Source: an uncultured Sterolibacterium sp. (lineage in GTDB: Bacteria; Pseudomonadota; Gammaproteobacteria; Burkholderiales; Rhodocyclaceae). Taken from it: 56,018 bases of DNA. Below the pieces are notes generated by a model. It was not told the DNA's origin. It searched no databases and saw nothing but the letters and a program-made list of their open reading frames with translations. The position numbers and the translations under genes were made by a program. The stretch lies in assembly GCA_903832735.1 (NCBI GenBank), contig CAILCO010000109.1:1-56018 (forward strand). The letters run 5' to 3'. Positions 36,701 through 43,320 of this stretch are shown here, piece after piece. Within the stretch, counting starts at the first letter, position 1. Every line of letters begins with the position of its first letter.

Positions 36701-37513
36701 ATGCGTAGTGTACCGGCGCTACCGGCAGTAGCGGTAATTTTCGCGCTCCTTCTGACCACCCTGTTCGCGGGCTGCGGACTGCTGCCCGAGGTGGTCGACG
36801 AAACCGCCGGCTGGACTGCGGAAAAACTCTACAGCGAGGCCAAGGATGCGATGGGCGATGGCGCCTTCGACAAGGCCATCAAGCTTTTCGAGAAACTCGA
36901 GTCGCGCTATCCCTACGGCCGTTACGCGCAACAGGCCCAGCTGGAAATCGCCTACGCCCACTTCCGGCTTTCGGATGCCGCCGCGGCGATCAGCGCCTGC
37001 GATCGCTTCATCCGCCTGCATCCCAACCACCCGAGCGTGGATTACGCCTACTACCTCAAAGGCCTGGTCAATTTCAACGAGGATCTCGGCCTGTTCGGCA
37101 ATATCAGCAATCAGGATTTGTCGGAACGCGATCCCAAGGCGGCCCGTGAATCGTTCGAAACCTTCAAGGAATTGCTGACCAAGTTTCCCGACAGCAAGTA
37201 TGCCGCCGACGCCACCGCGCGGATGAAATATCTGGTCAACGCCCTGGCCTCCCACGAGGTGCATGTGGCGCGCTACTACATGAATCGCCGCGCCTATATC
37301 GCCCCGGTCAATCGCGCGCAGGGAGCGCTCAAGAGCTTCCCCGAAGCCCCGGCCGGCGAAGAGGCGCTCTACCTGATGATCAAGTCCTACGATGCCATGG
37401 GACTGAACGATTTGCGCGACGACAGCGAACGCGTGATGCGCCTGAACTTCCCGAAAAGCGGATTCCTGGAATACGGCCTGGAGCGTCCGGCGCCATGGTG
37501 GAAGTTCTGGTAA
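36701..37513 (+). CDS. bamD: Outer-membrane assembly lipoprotein BamD (ComL)
   Basis: 270 residues. Lipoprotein signal with lipobox LFAGC, lipidated Cys25. TPR-like repeats follow: AEKLYSEAKDAMGDGAFDKAIKLFEKLESRYPYGRYAQQAQLEIAY is typed here only in part (core AFDKAIKLFEKLESRYPYG), then DRFIRLHPNHPSVDYAYYLKG. The GLFGNISNQDLSERDPK loop is diagnostic for BamD. It acts in the periplasm with BamA to insert beta-barrel proteins. The Shine-Dalgarno is weak and the start faces rluD. It ends with a tryptophan-rich tail (PAPWWKFW) common in betaproteobacterial homologues. Confidence 0.95.
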   Translation: MRSVPALPAVAVIFALLLTTLFAGCGLLPEVVDETAGWTAEKLYSEAKDAMGDGAFDKAIKLFEKLESRYPYGRYAQQAQLEIAYAHFRLSDAAAAISACDRFIRLHPNHPSVDYAYYLKGLVNFNEDLGLFGNISNQDLSERDPKAARESFETFKELLTKFPDSKYAADATARMKYLVNALASHEVHVARYYMNRRAYIAPVNRAQGALKSFPEAPAGEEALYLMIKSYDAMGLNDLRDDSERVMRLNFPKSGFLEYGLERPAPWWKFW

Positions 37514-37528
37514 CACTGTAAATCGTAT

Positions 37529-37576
37529 TGGTCGGGCTGCACCCGTTCGGGTGTCTCCATCGAAAGGCCGACCTAC
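37529..37576. repeat. Diverged copy of the GGTCGGGCT hairpin repeat
   Basis: TTGGTCGGGCTGCACCCG...GGCCGACCTACAA: the outer arms match the hairpin at 31523-31550, with an additional inner CACCCG/CGGGTG stem. It sits between bamD and the dehydrogenase gene and may end bamD transcription. Confidence 0.6.
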
Positions 37577-37595
37577 AATGCCCCGAGGAAAATTC

Positions 37596-39113
37596 ATGTC
37601 GATTGATATTCAAACCCTGGCCATCGTCGGTACCGGCGCAATGGGCCGCGGCATTGCCCAGATCGCGGCCCAGGCCGGCATCACCGTGCTGCTCTGCGAC
37701 GCGCAGGCCGGCGCCGCCGGAGCAGCCCGGGCGAGCGTCGTCGCTACGCTGGAAAAACTGGCGGAGCGCGGCAAGATCAGCGCCGAGGCGGCAGCCGCAG
37801 CCGCAGCCCGGCTCGAAGTGGTCACCGGCCTCGAAGAACTGTCGCGGGCGCAGGTGGTGATCGAGGCCATCGTCGAGAACCTCGAAGTCAAGCGCCAACT
37901 GTTTGCGCAACTGGAAGCCATCGTCGCGCCCGACTGCCTGCTCGCCACCAATACCTCGTCGCTCTCGGTCACGGTCATCGCCGCCGCCTGCAAGCGGCCG
38001 GAACGGGTGGGCGGCTTCCACTTCTTCAATCCGGTGCCGCTGATGAAGATCGTCGAGGTCATCGAGGGACTGGCCACCGCGCCCTGGGTATCCGAAACGC
38101 TGCTCGCATTGGGCCGGCGCATGGGCCACACGGCGGTGCGCACCCTCGACACGCCGGGCTTCATCGTCAACCATGCCGGGCGCGGCCTGGTCACCGAAGC
38201 GCTGCGCTGCCTCTCCGAAGGGATCGCCCCCTGCCACGCGATCGACCAGGTGATGCGCGAGGCCGCCGGCTTCCGCATGGGGCCATTCGAGCTGATGGAC
38301 CTGACCGGCCTCGACGTCTCGCAGCCGGTGATGGAATCGATCTACCACCAGTATTACCAAGAGCCGCGCTACCGGCCCTCGCCCCTGGCCGCGCAACGTC
38401 TGGCCGGCGGCCTGCTCGGACGCAAGACCGGTCAAGGCTTCTACCGCTATGTCGACAACCAGATGCAGCCGATCGCCGCGGCACCGGTGCCCGCGGCGCG
38501 CCCGGCGCGGGTCTGGATCAGCCAGACGATTCCCGACTGGGGCAATGCCGTCGCGGCACTGGTGACCGCCCTCGGCGGCGTCCTGGACCGCGGCCGGCGG
38601 CCGGCCGAGGACGCGCTCTGCGTGGTCACGCCGCTCGGCCAGGATGCCACCACCCTGTGTCTCTCCCAGGGTCTCGATGCCTCGCGCACCGTGGCCATCG
38701 ACTGCCTGTTCGGCCTGGCCAAACGGCGCACCGTGATGACCACGCCGCTGACCACGAAGGCCGCACGCGACGCCGCCCACGGCCTGTTCGCGGCCGATGG
38801 TGTGCCGGTCACGGTGATCGCGGACAGCGCCGGCCTGATCAGCCAGCGCATCGTCGCCTGCATCGTCAACATCGCCTGCGACATCGCCCAGCAAGGCATC
38901 GCCGCGCCTGCCGACATCGATCGCGCGGTGGCGCTAGGTCTGGGCTACCCCAAGGGCCCGCTGGCCTTCGGCGACGCCCTGGGCGCGAAAAACATCCTGG
39001 CGATACTCGAAGCGCTGCAGGCCTTCTACGGCGACCCGCGCTACCGGCCCAGCCCCTGGCTGAAACGCCGCGCCCTGCTCGAAGTGTCGCTATTGACCGA
39101 GTCAAATTCCTGA
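37596..39113 (+). CDS. 3-hydroxyacyl-CoA dehydrogenase (PaaH/Hbd type, duplicated C-domain)
   Basis: 505 residues from ATG 37596, chosen because CGAGGA lies 7 bp upstream (upstream codons translate a repeat). The NAD-binding Rossmann motif is VGTGAMGRGIAQIAAQAG; then EAIVENLEVKRQLFAQLE, TNTSSLSVT and the catalytic His in GGFHFFNPVPLMKIVEV. A first C-terminal domain (DTPGFIVNHAGRGLVTEALR, GPFELMDLTGLDV) is followed by a second, weaker one (GLISQRIVACIVNIACDIAQ, GYPKGPLAFGDALG). This double arrangement is that of the PaaH/PaaC-type enzymes of phenylacetate or aromatic degradation. The reaction is NAD-dependent oxidation of (S)-3-hydroxyacyl-CoA. No other beta-oxidation gene is adjacent, so the pathway is uncertain. 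Confidence 0.9.
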   Translation: MSIDIQTLAIVGTGAMGRGIAQIAAQAGITVLLCDAQAGAAGAARASVVATLEKLAERGKISAEAAAAAAARLEVVTGLEELSRAQVVIEAIVENLEVKRQLFAQLEAIVAPDCLLATNTSSLSVTVIAAACKRPERVGGFHFFNPVPLMKIVEVIEGLATAPWVSETLLALGRRMGHTAVRTLDTPGFIVNHAGRGLVTEALRCLSEGIAPCHAIDQVMREAAGFRMGPFELMDLTGLDVSQPVMESIYHQYYQEPRYRPSPLAAQRLAGGLLGRKTGQGFYRYVDNQMQPIAAAPVPAARPARVWISQTIPDWGNAVAALVTALGGVLDRGRRPAEDALCVVTPLGQDATTLCLSQGLDASRTVAIDCLFGLAKRRTVMTTPLTTKAARDAAHGLFAADGVPVTVIADSAGLISQRIVACIVNIACDIAQQGIAAPADIDRAVALGLGYPKGPLAFGDALGAKNILAILEALQAFYGDPRYRPSPWLKRRALLEVSLLTESNS

Positions 39114-39128
39114 AGCAATCGTTGCCGA

Positions 39129-39265
39129 AAAACTGAAAGCTGGATCGCCACGCCCCTGCGGGGCTCGCGACGACCGAAGGAAGTCCCAGTGGGAAGACCC
39201 CAGACGGAGAAGCATACCTCTAGGGTCTTTGCGAGGAGCGCAGCGACGCGGCAATCCAGATCTTG
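39129..39265. repeat. Dispersed REP-like element, copy 2
   Basis: Carries TGGATCGCCACGCCCCTGCG...GCTCGCGACGACCGAAGGAAG and, further right, TTTGCGAGGAGCGCAGCGAC...GGCAATCCAG. Both modules match copy 1 at 14168-14302 when read on the other strand, but in swapped order. It fills the gap between the dehydrogenase and the convergent formyltransferase-like gene; no coding potential seen. Confidence 0.75.
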
Positions 39266-39301
39266 GCGGTGGATATCCGCACTCGGTAGTTCAGATCCCG
39301 A

Positions 39302-39874
39302 TTACTTGATCGTCGGTTCCGAGGTCGCGATGCTTTCGTTCTGCACGCGCTTGACGATGCGGCCGCCGGCGATGTCATGGCAGACGGCGCAGAGCAGCTT
39401 GATGCCCAGCGGTGCCAGGTCGCGGCGCCAAAGTTCCTCCGCCGTGTCGCCGGGCAGGACGAAGACATGTTCCTGCGCCGCGATCGGCCCGCCATCCATG
39501 ACATCGGACAGCCAGTACACCGATCCGCCGGCGACCTTGTCGCCCTTGATGATGGTCCATCTCAGCGCGTCCTTGCCGCGATGCAGCGGCAGCAGCGACG
39601 GGTGATAGCCGATGGCGCCGTATTTCGCGGCCGACCGGGTCGGCTCGGTGATGAAATCGTGCGCATGCGCGGCCACGATCAGATCGACGCCGGCAGGCAT
39701 CGTCTCGGCCTGGAGCAGGCCGGACTTCATCCAGGGCACGCCGCAGGATTCCGCCTCGGCGCGCAGGCGGTCCTCCGCCGGCGCCGAAACGCCGACGATA
39801 TTCTGCCCCGCCGCGCGCAAGGCCTTGAATACTTCAGCGCCGAAGTACTTTTGTCCGCATAGGTAAATATTCAT
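39302..39874 (-). CDS. Formyltransferase-family protein (formyl-THF hydrolase-like)
   Basis: About 190 residues, one formyl_trans_N domain without the usual C-terminal domain of Fmt. Motifs: IYLCGQKYFGAEVFKAL at the start, LIVAAHAHDFI, the signature IGYHPSLLPLHRGKDA, GGSVYWLSDVMDGGPIAAQ with the conserved Asp. The Asn of the Asn-x-His-x-Ser-L-L-P motif of Fmt/ArnA is replaced by Gly (IGYH), as in the hydrolase domain of formyl-THF dehydrogenase, which also lacks this Asn. ATG 39874 is preferred over 39886 because of the GGAAA 7-8 bp upstream. The substrate is unknown. It is transcribed alone, convergent with the dehydrogenase gene. Confidence 0.8.
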   Translation of the reverse strand: MNIYLCGQKYFGAEVFKALRAAGQNIVGVSAPAEDRLRAEAESCGVPWMKSGLLQAETMPAGVDLIVAAHAHDFITEPTRSAAKYGAIGYHPSLLPLHRGKDALRWTIIKGDKVAGGSVYWLSDVMDGGPIAAQEHVFVLPGDTAEELWRRDLAPLGIKLLCAVCHDIAGGRIVKRVQNESIATSEPTIK

Positions 39875-39981
39875 GGGCGTTTCCATAGTCGATTTTGTCG
39901 AACTGCCTAGTTGTCGATAGCGGCGAATTTGATCAGAAATCGCCGTGCTTTACCAGACCTCGCACCTGCTTCGCTGGCACA

Positions 39982-40018
39982 AGTGCCCTGGGTTGTCTTC
40001 CAGACAACCCAGGGCACT
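39982..40018. repeat. Perfect 17-bp inverted repeat with 3-base loop
   Basis: AGTGCCCTGGGTTGTCT (39982-39998), TCC, AGACAACCCAGGGCACT (40002-40018). It lies between two divergent genes, so it is not placed as a terminator for either, and no T-run follows. It could be an operator, an RNA hairpin in the leader of the binding-protein operon, or a remnant of a mobile element. Confidence 0.85.
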
Positions 40019-40091
40019 AGTAACGAGTCTTAGCCAACAGGATAAAATGCGACGCTTTCCAGCCCTTTGCGACCCTTTGAAAGGCAAGCCG

Positions 40092-40898
40092 ATGATCGTC
40101 ACCGCGTTCAAGCATTGCTGTCTGGCGTTACTCGCGGCCGGTGCGCTCTGCAGCGCCGCCGCCGCTTCGCCCGACAGCGCTGCCGCCCGGGAACTGGCGC
40201 CCAGCGGCAAGCTGCGCGCCGCGATCAACGTCGGCAACCCGATCCTGGCGACGCGGAACGCGGCAGGCGGCGAGCCGCAGGGGGTATCGGTCGACCTCGC
40301 GCGCGAACTCGCCCGTCGCCTGGAGGTGCCGCTGGAACTGGTGGTCTACAACGCGGCGGGCAAGGTCGTCGAGGCGGCCAGGAACCAGGAGTGGGATGTG
40401 GGCTTTGTCGCGATCGATCCGGAACGCGCGGTCGGCATCTCCTTTTCCGCCGCCTATGTCGTGATCGAGGGCTCCTACCTGGTCAGGCAGGACTCGCCGA
40501 TCAGGAGCAACGCCGAAGTCGACCGCCCCGGCGTGCGCGTCGCGGTAGGCAAGGGCAGCGTCTACGACTTGTTCCTGGCGCGCGAAATCAAGCACGCGGA
40601 ACTCGTTCGCGCGCCGACCTCGCCCGAGGTGACGAACGTGATGCTCGCGCAAGGGTACGAAGTCGCCGCAGGCATAACACAGCAGCTCCAAGCAGATGCC
40701 AAACGGATCCCCGGCCTGCGCCTGCTCGACGGCCGCTTCATGGTCATCAACCAGGCTATGGCGATGCCGGCCGGGCGGCCCGCCGGCGCCCGCTATCTGG
40801 CCGGATTCGTCGAGGAAATGAAGGCCTCAGGCTTCGTCAAGGAATCCCTGGCACGGCATGGCATCATGAACGCATCGGTGGCGCCCGCCGCACCGTGA
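40092..40898 (+). CDS. Periplasmic solute-binding protein (SBP_bac_3) of an exported three-gene operon
   Basis: 268 residues. Signal peptide MIVTAFKHCCLALLAAGALC cleaved near AAAASP; then ELAPSGKLRAAINVGNPILA, GEPQGVSVDLARELARRLEV, DVGFVAIDPERAVGISFSAAYVVIEGSYLV, GVRVAVGKGSVYDLFL and RLLDGRFMVINQAMAMPAGR, a full family-3 binding fold. The frame is open from 39945, but ATG 40092 has AAAGG 8 bp upstream and starts the signal peptide. No ABC permease follows; instead the stop overlaps the start of a thioredoxin-like gene (GTGA), so it is probably a sensor or carrier for another periplasmic process. The ligand is unknown. Confidence 0.82.
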   Translation: MIVTAFKHCCLALLAAGALCSAAAASPDSAAARELAPSGKLRAAINVGNPILATRNAAGGEPQGVSVDLARELARRLEVPLELVVYNAAGKVVEAARNQEWDVGFVAIDPERAVGISFSAAYVVIEGSYLVRQDSPIRSNAEVDRPGVRVAVGKGSVYDLFLAREIKHAELVRAPTSPEVTNVMLAQGYEVAAGITQQLQADAKRIPGLRLLDGRFMVINQAMAMPAGRPAGARYLAGFVEEMKASGFVKESLARHGIMNASVAPAAP

Positions 40899-41467
40899 AT
40901 CGTGCCTTGAATCGCACCGTGAATCTCGCCTTGATCGCAGGCAGGTCGTCGCCACTGCGCCTACTGTTCCTGGCACTCGCGCTGGCGACGCTGGCGCTGG
41001 GGCTAACTCCGGGGCTGGCTCACTCCGCGGAATTGGTCACCGGACTCGTCGTCGTACCCGCCGGGCCCTTGCCGAAATCGGCCGACCGGCGCCTGCACGA
41101 TGCGCTCGCGACGCAACAAGGGCGCGCCGTCGTCATCAACTTCTGGGCCTCGTGGTGCGCGCCCTGCCGCGAGGAGATGCCCGCGCTGCAGCGCCTGTCG
41201 GAGCGCTGGCGCGACCGGGGGCTGTCGGTGATCACCGTCGCGGTCGCCGACAACCCGACCAACGTCGAGGACTTCTTCTGGGAGATCTCGGCGGACCTGC
41301 CGGTGGTCAGCGATCACGAGCAGGTCATCAGCCGGTCGTGGTCCGCCCGGGCGCTGCCGTCCACGGTGATCCTCGACCGTCGCCACCGCATCCGCCTGCG
41401 CGGCCAGGGCCCTATCGACTGGGACGCCGCCGCGATCGACGAACAATTGAAAACCCTCTTCAAATAA
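40895..41467 (+). CDS. Periplasmic TlpA-like thioredoxin
   Basis: 190 residues from GTG 40895, overlapping the upstream stop by 4 bp; in-frame GTG 40919 is an alternative. Signal peptide or anchor about 22-47 (LRLLFLALALATLALGLTPG). The redox domain has the TlpA/ResA start (VVINFWASWCAPCREEMPAL) with the CAPC active site, the cis-Pro region ALPSTVILDRRHRIRLRGQG and a usual C-terminal helix. It probably reduces or isomerises disulfides in the periplasm; a partner in the same operon is not obvious. It sits between a binding protein and a transglutaminase-like protein that has several cysteines. Confidence 0.87.
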   Translation: MNRALNRTVNLALIAGRSSPLRLLFLALALATLALGLTPGLAHSAELVTGLVVVPAGPLPKSADRRLHDALATQQGRAVVINFWASWCAPCREEMPALQRLSERWRDRGLSVITVAVADNPTNVEDFFWEISADLPVVSDHEQVISRSWSARALPSTVILDRRHRIRLRGQGPIDWDAAAIDEQLKTLFK

Positions 41468-41480
41468 CCCGGAGTAACCC

Positions 41481-42581
41481 ATGGATCGTCGCAATTTCAT
41501 CAAAGCCGCCAGCCTGCTCACCGCCGGCGCGCTAAGCGCACCGCGTTTCGCCGACGCTGTCGAAAACGGCTTCCAGCCGTCGCCGGACTATGGCTGGCGC
41601 GTCTTCGAGGTGACCACGCGCGTCGAAGCGGCCGCGAGCGCGAGCGCCGCGCGCATCTGGCTGCCGCTGCCGGCGATGGACGAAGCGGCCTGGAGCAAAA
41701 CCATGGGCAATCTTTGGCAAGGCAATGCCAGCCAGGTGACGATAGAAGAGAGCGGCCGCTACGGCGCCAAGATGCTCGCGGCCACTTGGCCGGCCGGGGC
41801 AGCGGCGCCGGTGATCGAGGTGACCAGCCGCTTCAGTAGCCGCGACCGGGCCATCGATCTGACCCAGCCGGGCAAGGTCGCGGCGCTAGCCCCGGACCTG
41901 GCCAGGCTCTATACCCGACCGACCGAGATGCTGCCCACCGATGGCATCGTCAGGAAGACCTCGCAGGAAATCACCCGCGGCGCCAGGACCGACCTGGACC
42001 GGACCCGGGCCATCTACGAGTGGGTGGTCGAGAATACCGAACGCAATCCGAAGACGCGCGGCTGCGGCACCGGCGACATCCGCGGGATGCTGGAAACCGG
42101 CAATCTCTCGGGCAAGTGCGCCGACCTCAACGCGCTCTTTGTCGGCCTGGTCCGTGCCGCAGGCATCCCCGCACGCGACCTCTACGGCATCCGCGTCGCC
42201 GATTCGCGCTTCGGCTACAAGAGTCTGGGCAAGAGCGGCGAGATCAGCCGCGCCCAGCACTGCCGCGCCGAAGTGTGGCTGTCGGGCTTCGGCTGGGTGC
42301 CGGTCGATCCGGCCGACGTGCGCAAGGTGGTGCTCGAGGAGAAGCCCGGGCTGACGCTCAAGGACGATCTGGTGGTGGCCGCCCGGAAGAAACTCTTCGG
42401 CGCCTGGGAAGGCAACTGGCTGGCCTTCAATGCCGCGCACGATCTGAAACTGCCGGGCTCCGCCGGTCCGGCCATTCCCTTCCTGATGTATCCGCAGGGT
42501 GAGAATGCCGCCGGTCGCTTCGACAGTCTCGATCCGGACGGCTTCCGCTACAAGATCACGTCGCGCGAACTCACTGCCTGA
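41481..42581 (+). CDS. Exported transglutaminase-like protein with Tat signal
   Basis: 366 residues. Twin-arginine start MDRRNFIKAASLLTAGALS. An N-terminal beta domain (about 35-130) precedes a transglutaminase-core domain with the likely triad Cys213 (LSGKCADLNALFVGLVRAAG), His260 (AQHCRAEVW) and Asp276 (GWVPVDPAD). It is expected to be a cysteine peptidase/transamidase acting in the periplasm; the substrate is unknown. The ribosome site (CCCGGAGTAACCC) is well placed. It is the third gene of the binding-protein/thioredoxin operon, 13 bp downstream. Tat export together with a dedicated thioredoxin may protect or activate the catalytic cysteine (inference). Confidence 0.85.
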   Translation: MDRRNFIKAASLLTAGALSAPRFADAVENGFQPSPDYGWRVFEVTTRVEAAASASAARIWLPLPAMDEAAWSKTMGNLWQGNASQVTIEESGRYGAKMLAATWPAGAAAPVIEVTSRFSSRDRAIDLTQPGKVAALAPDLARLYTRPTEMLPTDGIVRKTSQEITRGARTDLDRTRAIYEWVVENTERNPKTRGCGTGDIRGMLETGNLSGKCADLNALFVGLVRAAGIPARDLYGIRVADSRFGYKSLGKSGEISRAQHCRAEVWLSGFGWVPVDPADVRKVVLEEKPGLTLKDDLVVAARKKLFGAWEGNWLAFNAAHDLKLPGSAGPAIPFLMYPQGENAAGRFDSLDPDGFRYKITSRELTA

Positions 42582-42627
42582 TTTTGCCAATGAGTCAGCA
42601 CAGCAGCCACGCGCGACGCTTGCCGGC

Positions 42628-43320
42628 TCAAACGATGAAGCGGTAGCCGACGCCGGCTTCGGTGACGATGTGCTGCGGCTGCGAGGGATCGTCTTCGAGC
42701 TTGCGCCGCAGGTGGCCCATGTAGACCCGAACGTAATGGCTGTCGTCGGCGTGTGACGGCCCCCAGACGTTCTTGAGCAGTTGGCGATGGGTCAGGACGC
42801 TGTCCGGATGGGCGATCAGATAGGAGAGCAGGCGGTATTCGATCGGCGTCAGGTGCAGGGGCTTTCCGTCCCGTTCGACGACGCGCTTGCCCAGGTCGAT
42901 CCGGGTCTTGCCGAACTCGAACACCGTGCCGGGCGTGCCGCCAGCATGGGAGCGGCGGCGCAACTGGGCGCGAACACGGGCCAGCAGTTCCGCCGCGCCG
43001 AAGGGCTTGGTCAGGTAGTCGTCGGCGCCGGCATCCAGGGCGGCCACCTTGTCCGCTTCGGTCGTCCGCGCCGAAAGCACGATGATAGGAATTTCCGCCC
43101 AGGCGCGCAGATCGCGGATGAAGTCGACGCCGTCGCCGTCGGGCAGGCCGAGATCGAGCACCACCATGTCCGGCTGGCGCGTGCCGGCCTCGATCAGGCC
43201 GCGCTGCACCGAATCGGCCTCGAACACCAGATAGCCTTCCGCCTCCAGCGACATCCTGACGAAGCGTCTGATCTTCGGCTCGTCCTCGATCACGACGATC
43301 ACGGGCACCGGTTCGGTCAT
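42628..43320 (-). CDS. kdpE: KdpE response regulator
   Basis: 230 residues, OmpR/PhoB class. Receiver with EDEP at 12-15, phospho-acceptor Asp56 (MVVLDLGLPDGDG), Ser in IIVLSART and Lys in YLTKPFG; winged-helix C-domain with LTPIEYRLLSYLIAHPDSVLTHRQLLKNVWG and SHYVRVYMGHLRRKLEDDPSQP, both diagnostic of KdpE. It activates the kdp operon under potassium limitation. It is coupled to kdpD by a 4-bp overlap. The candidate target sites are the two related control regions near 46690-46740 and 55824-55865. Confidence 0.96.
   Translation of the reverse strand: MTEPVPVIVVIEDEPKIRRFVRMSLEAEGYLVFEADSVQRGLIEAGTRQPDMVVLDLGLPDGDGVDFIRDLRAWAEIPIIVLSARTTEADKVAALDAGADDYLTKPFGAAELLARVRAQLRRRSHAGGTPGTVFEFGKTRIDLGKRVVERDGKPLHLTPIEYRLLSYLIAHPDSVLTHRQLLKNVWGPSHADDSHYVRVYMGHLRRKLEDDPSQPQHIVTEAGVGYRFIV

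Noticed and set aside
37380-38894. 504-codon minus-strand frame opposite the hydroxyacyl-CoA dehydrogenase
   Set aside because: Antisense shadow; the plus-strand frame has the Rossmann and catalytic motifs and a good ribosome site.
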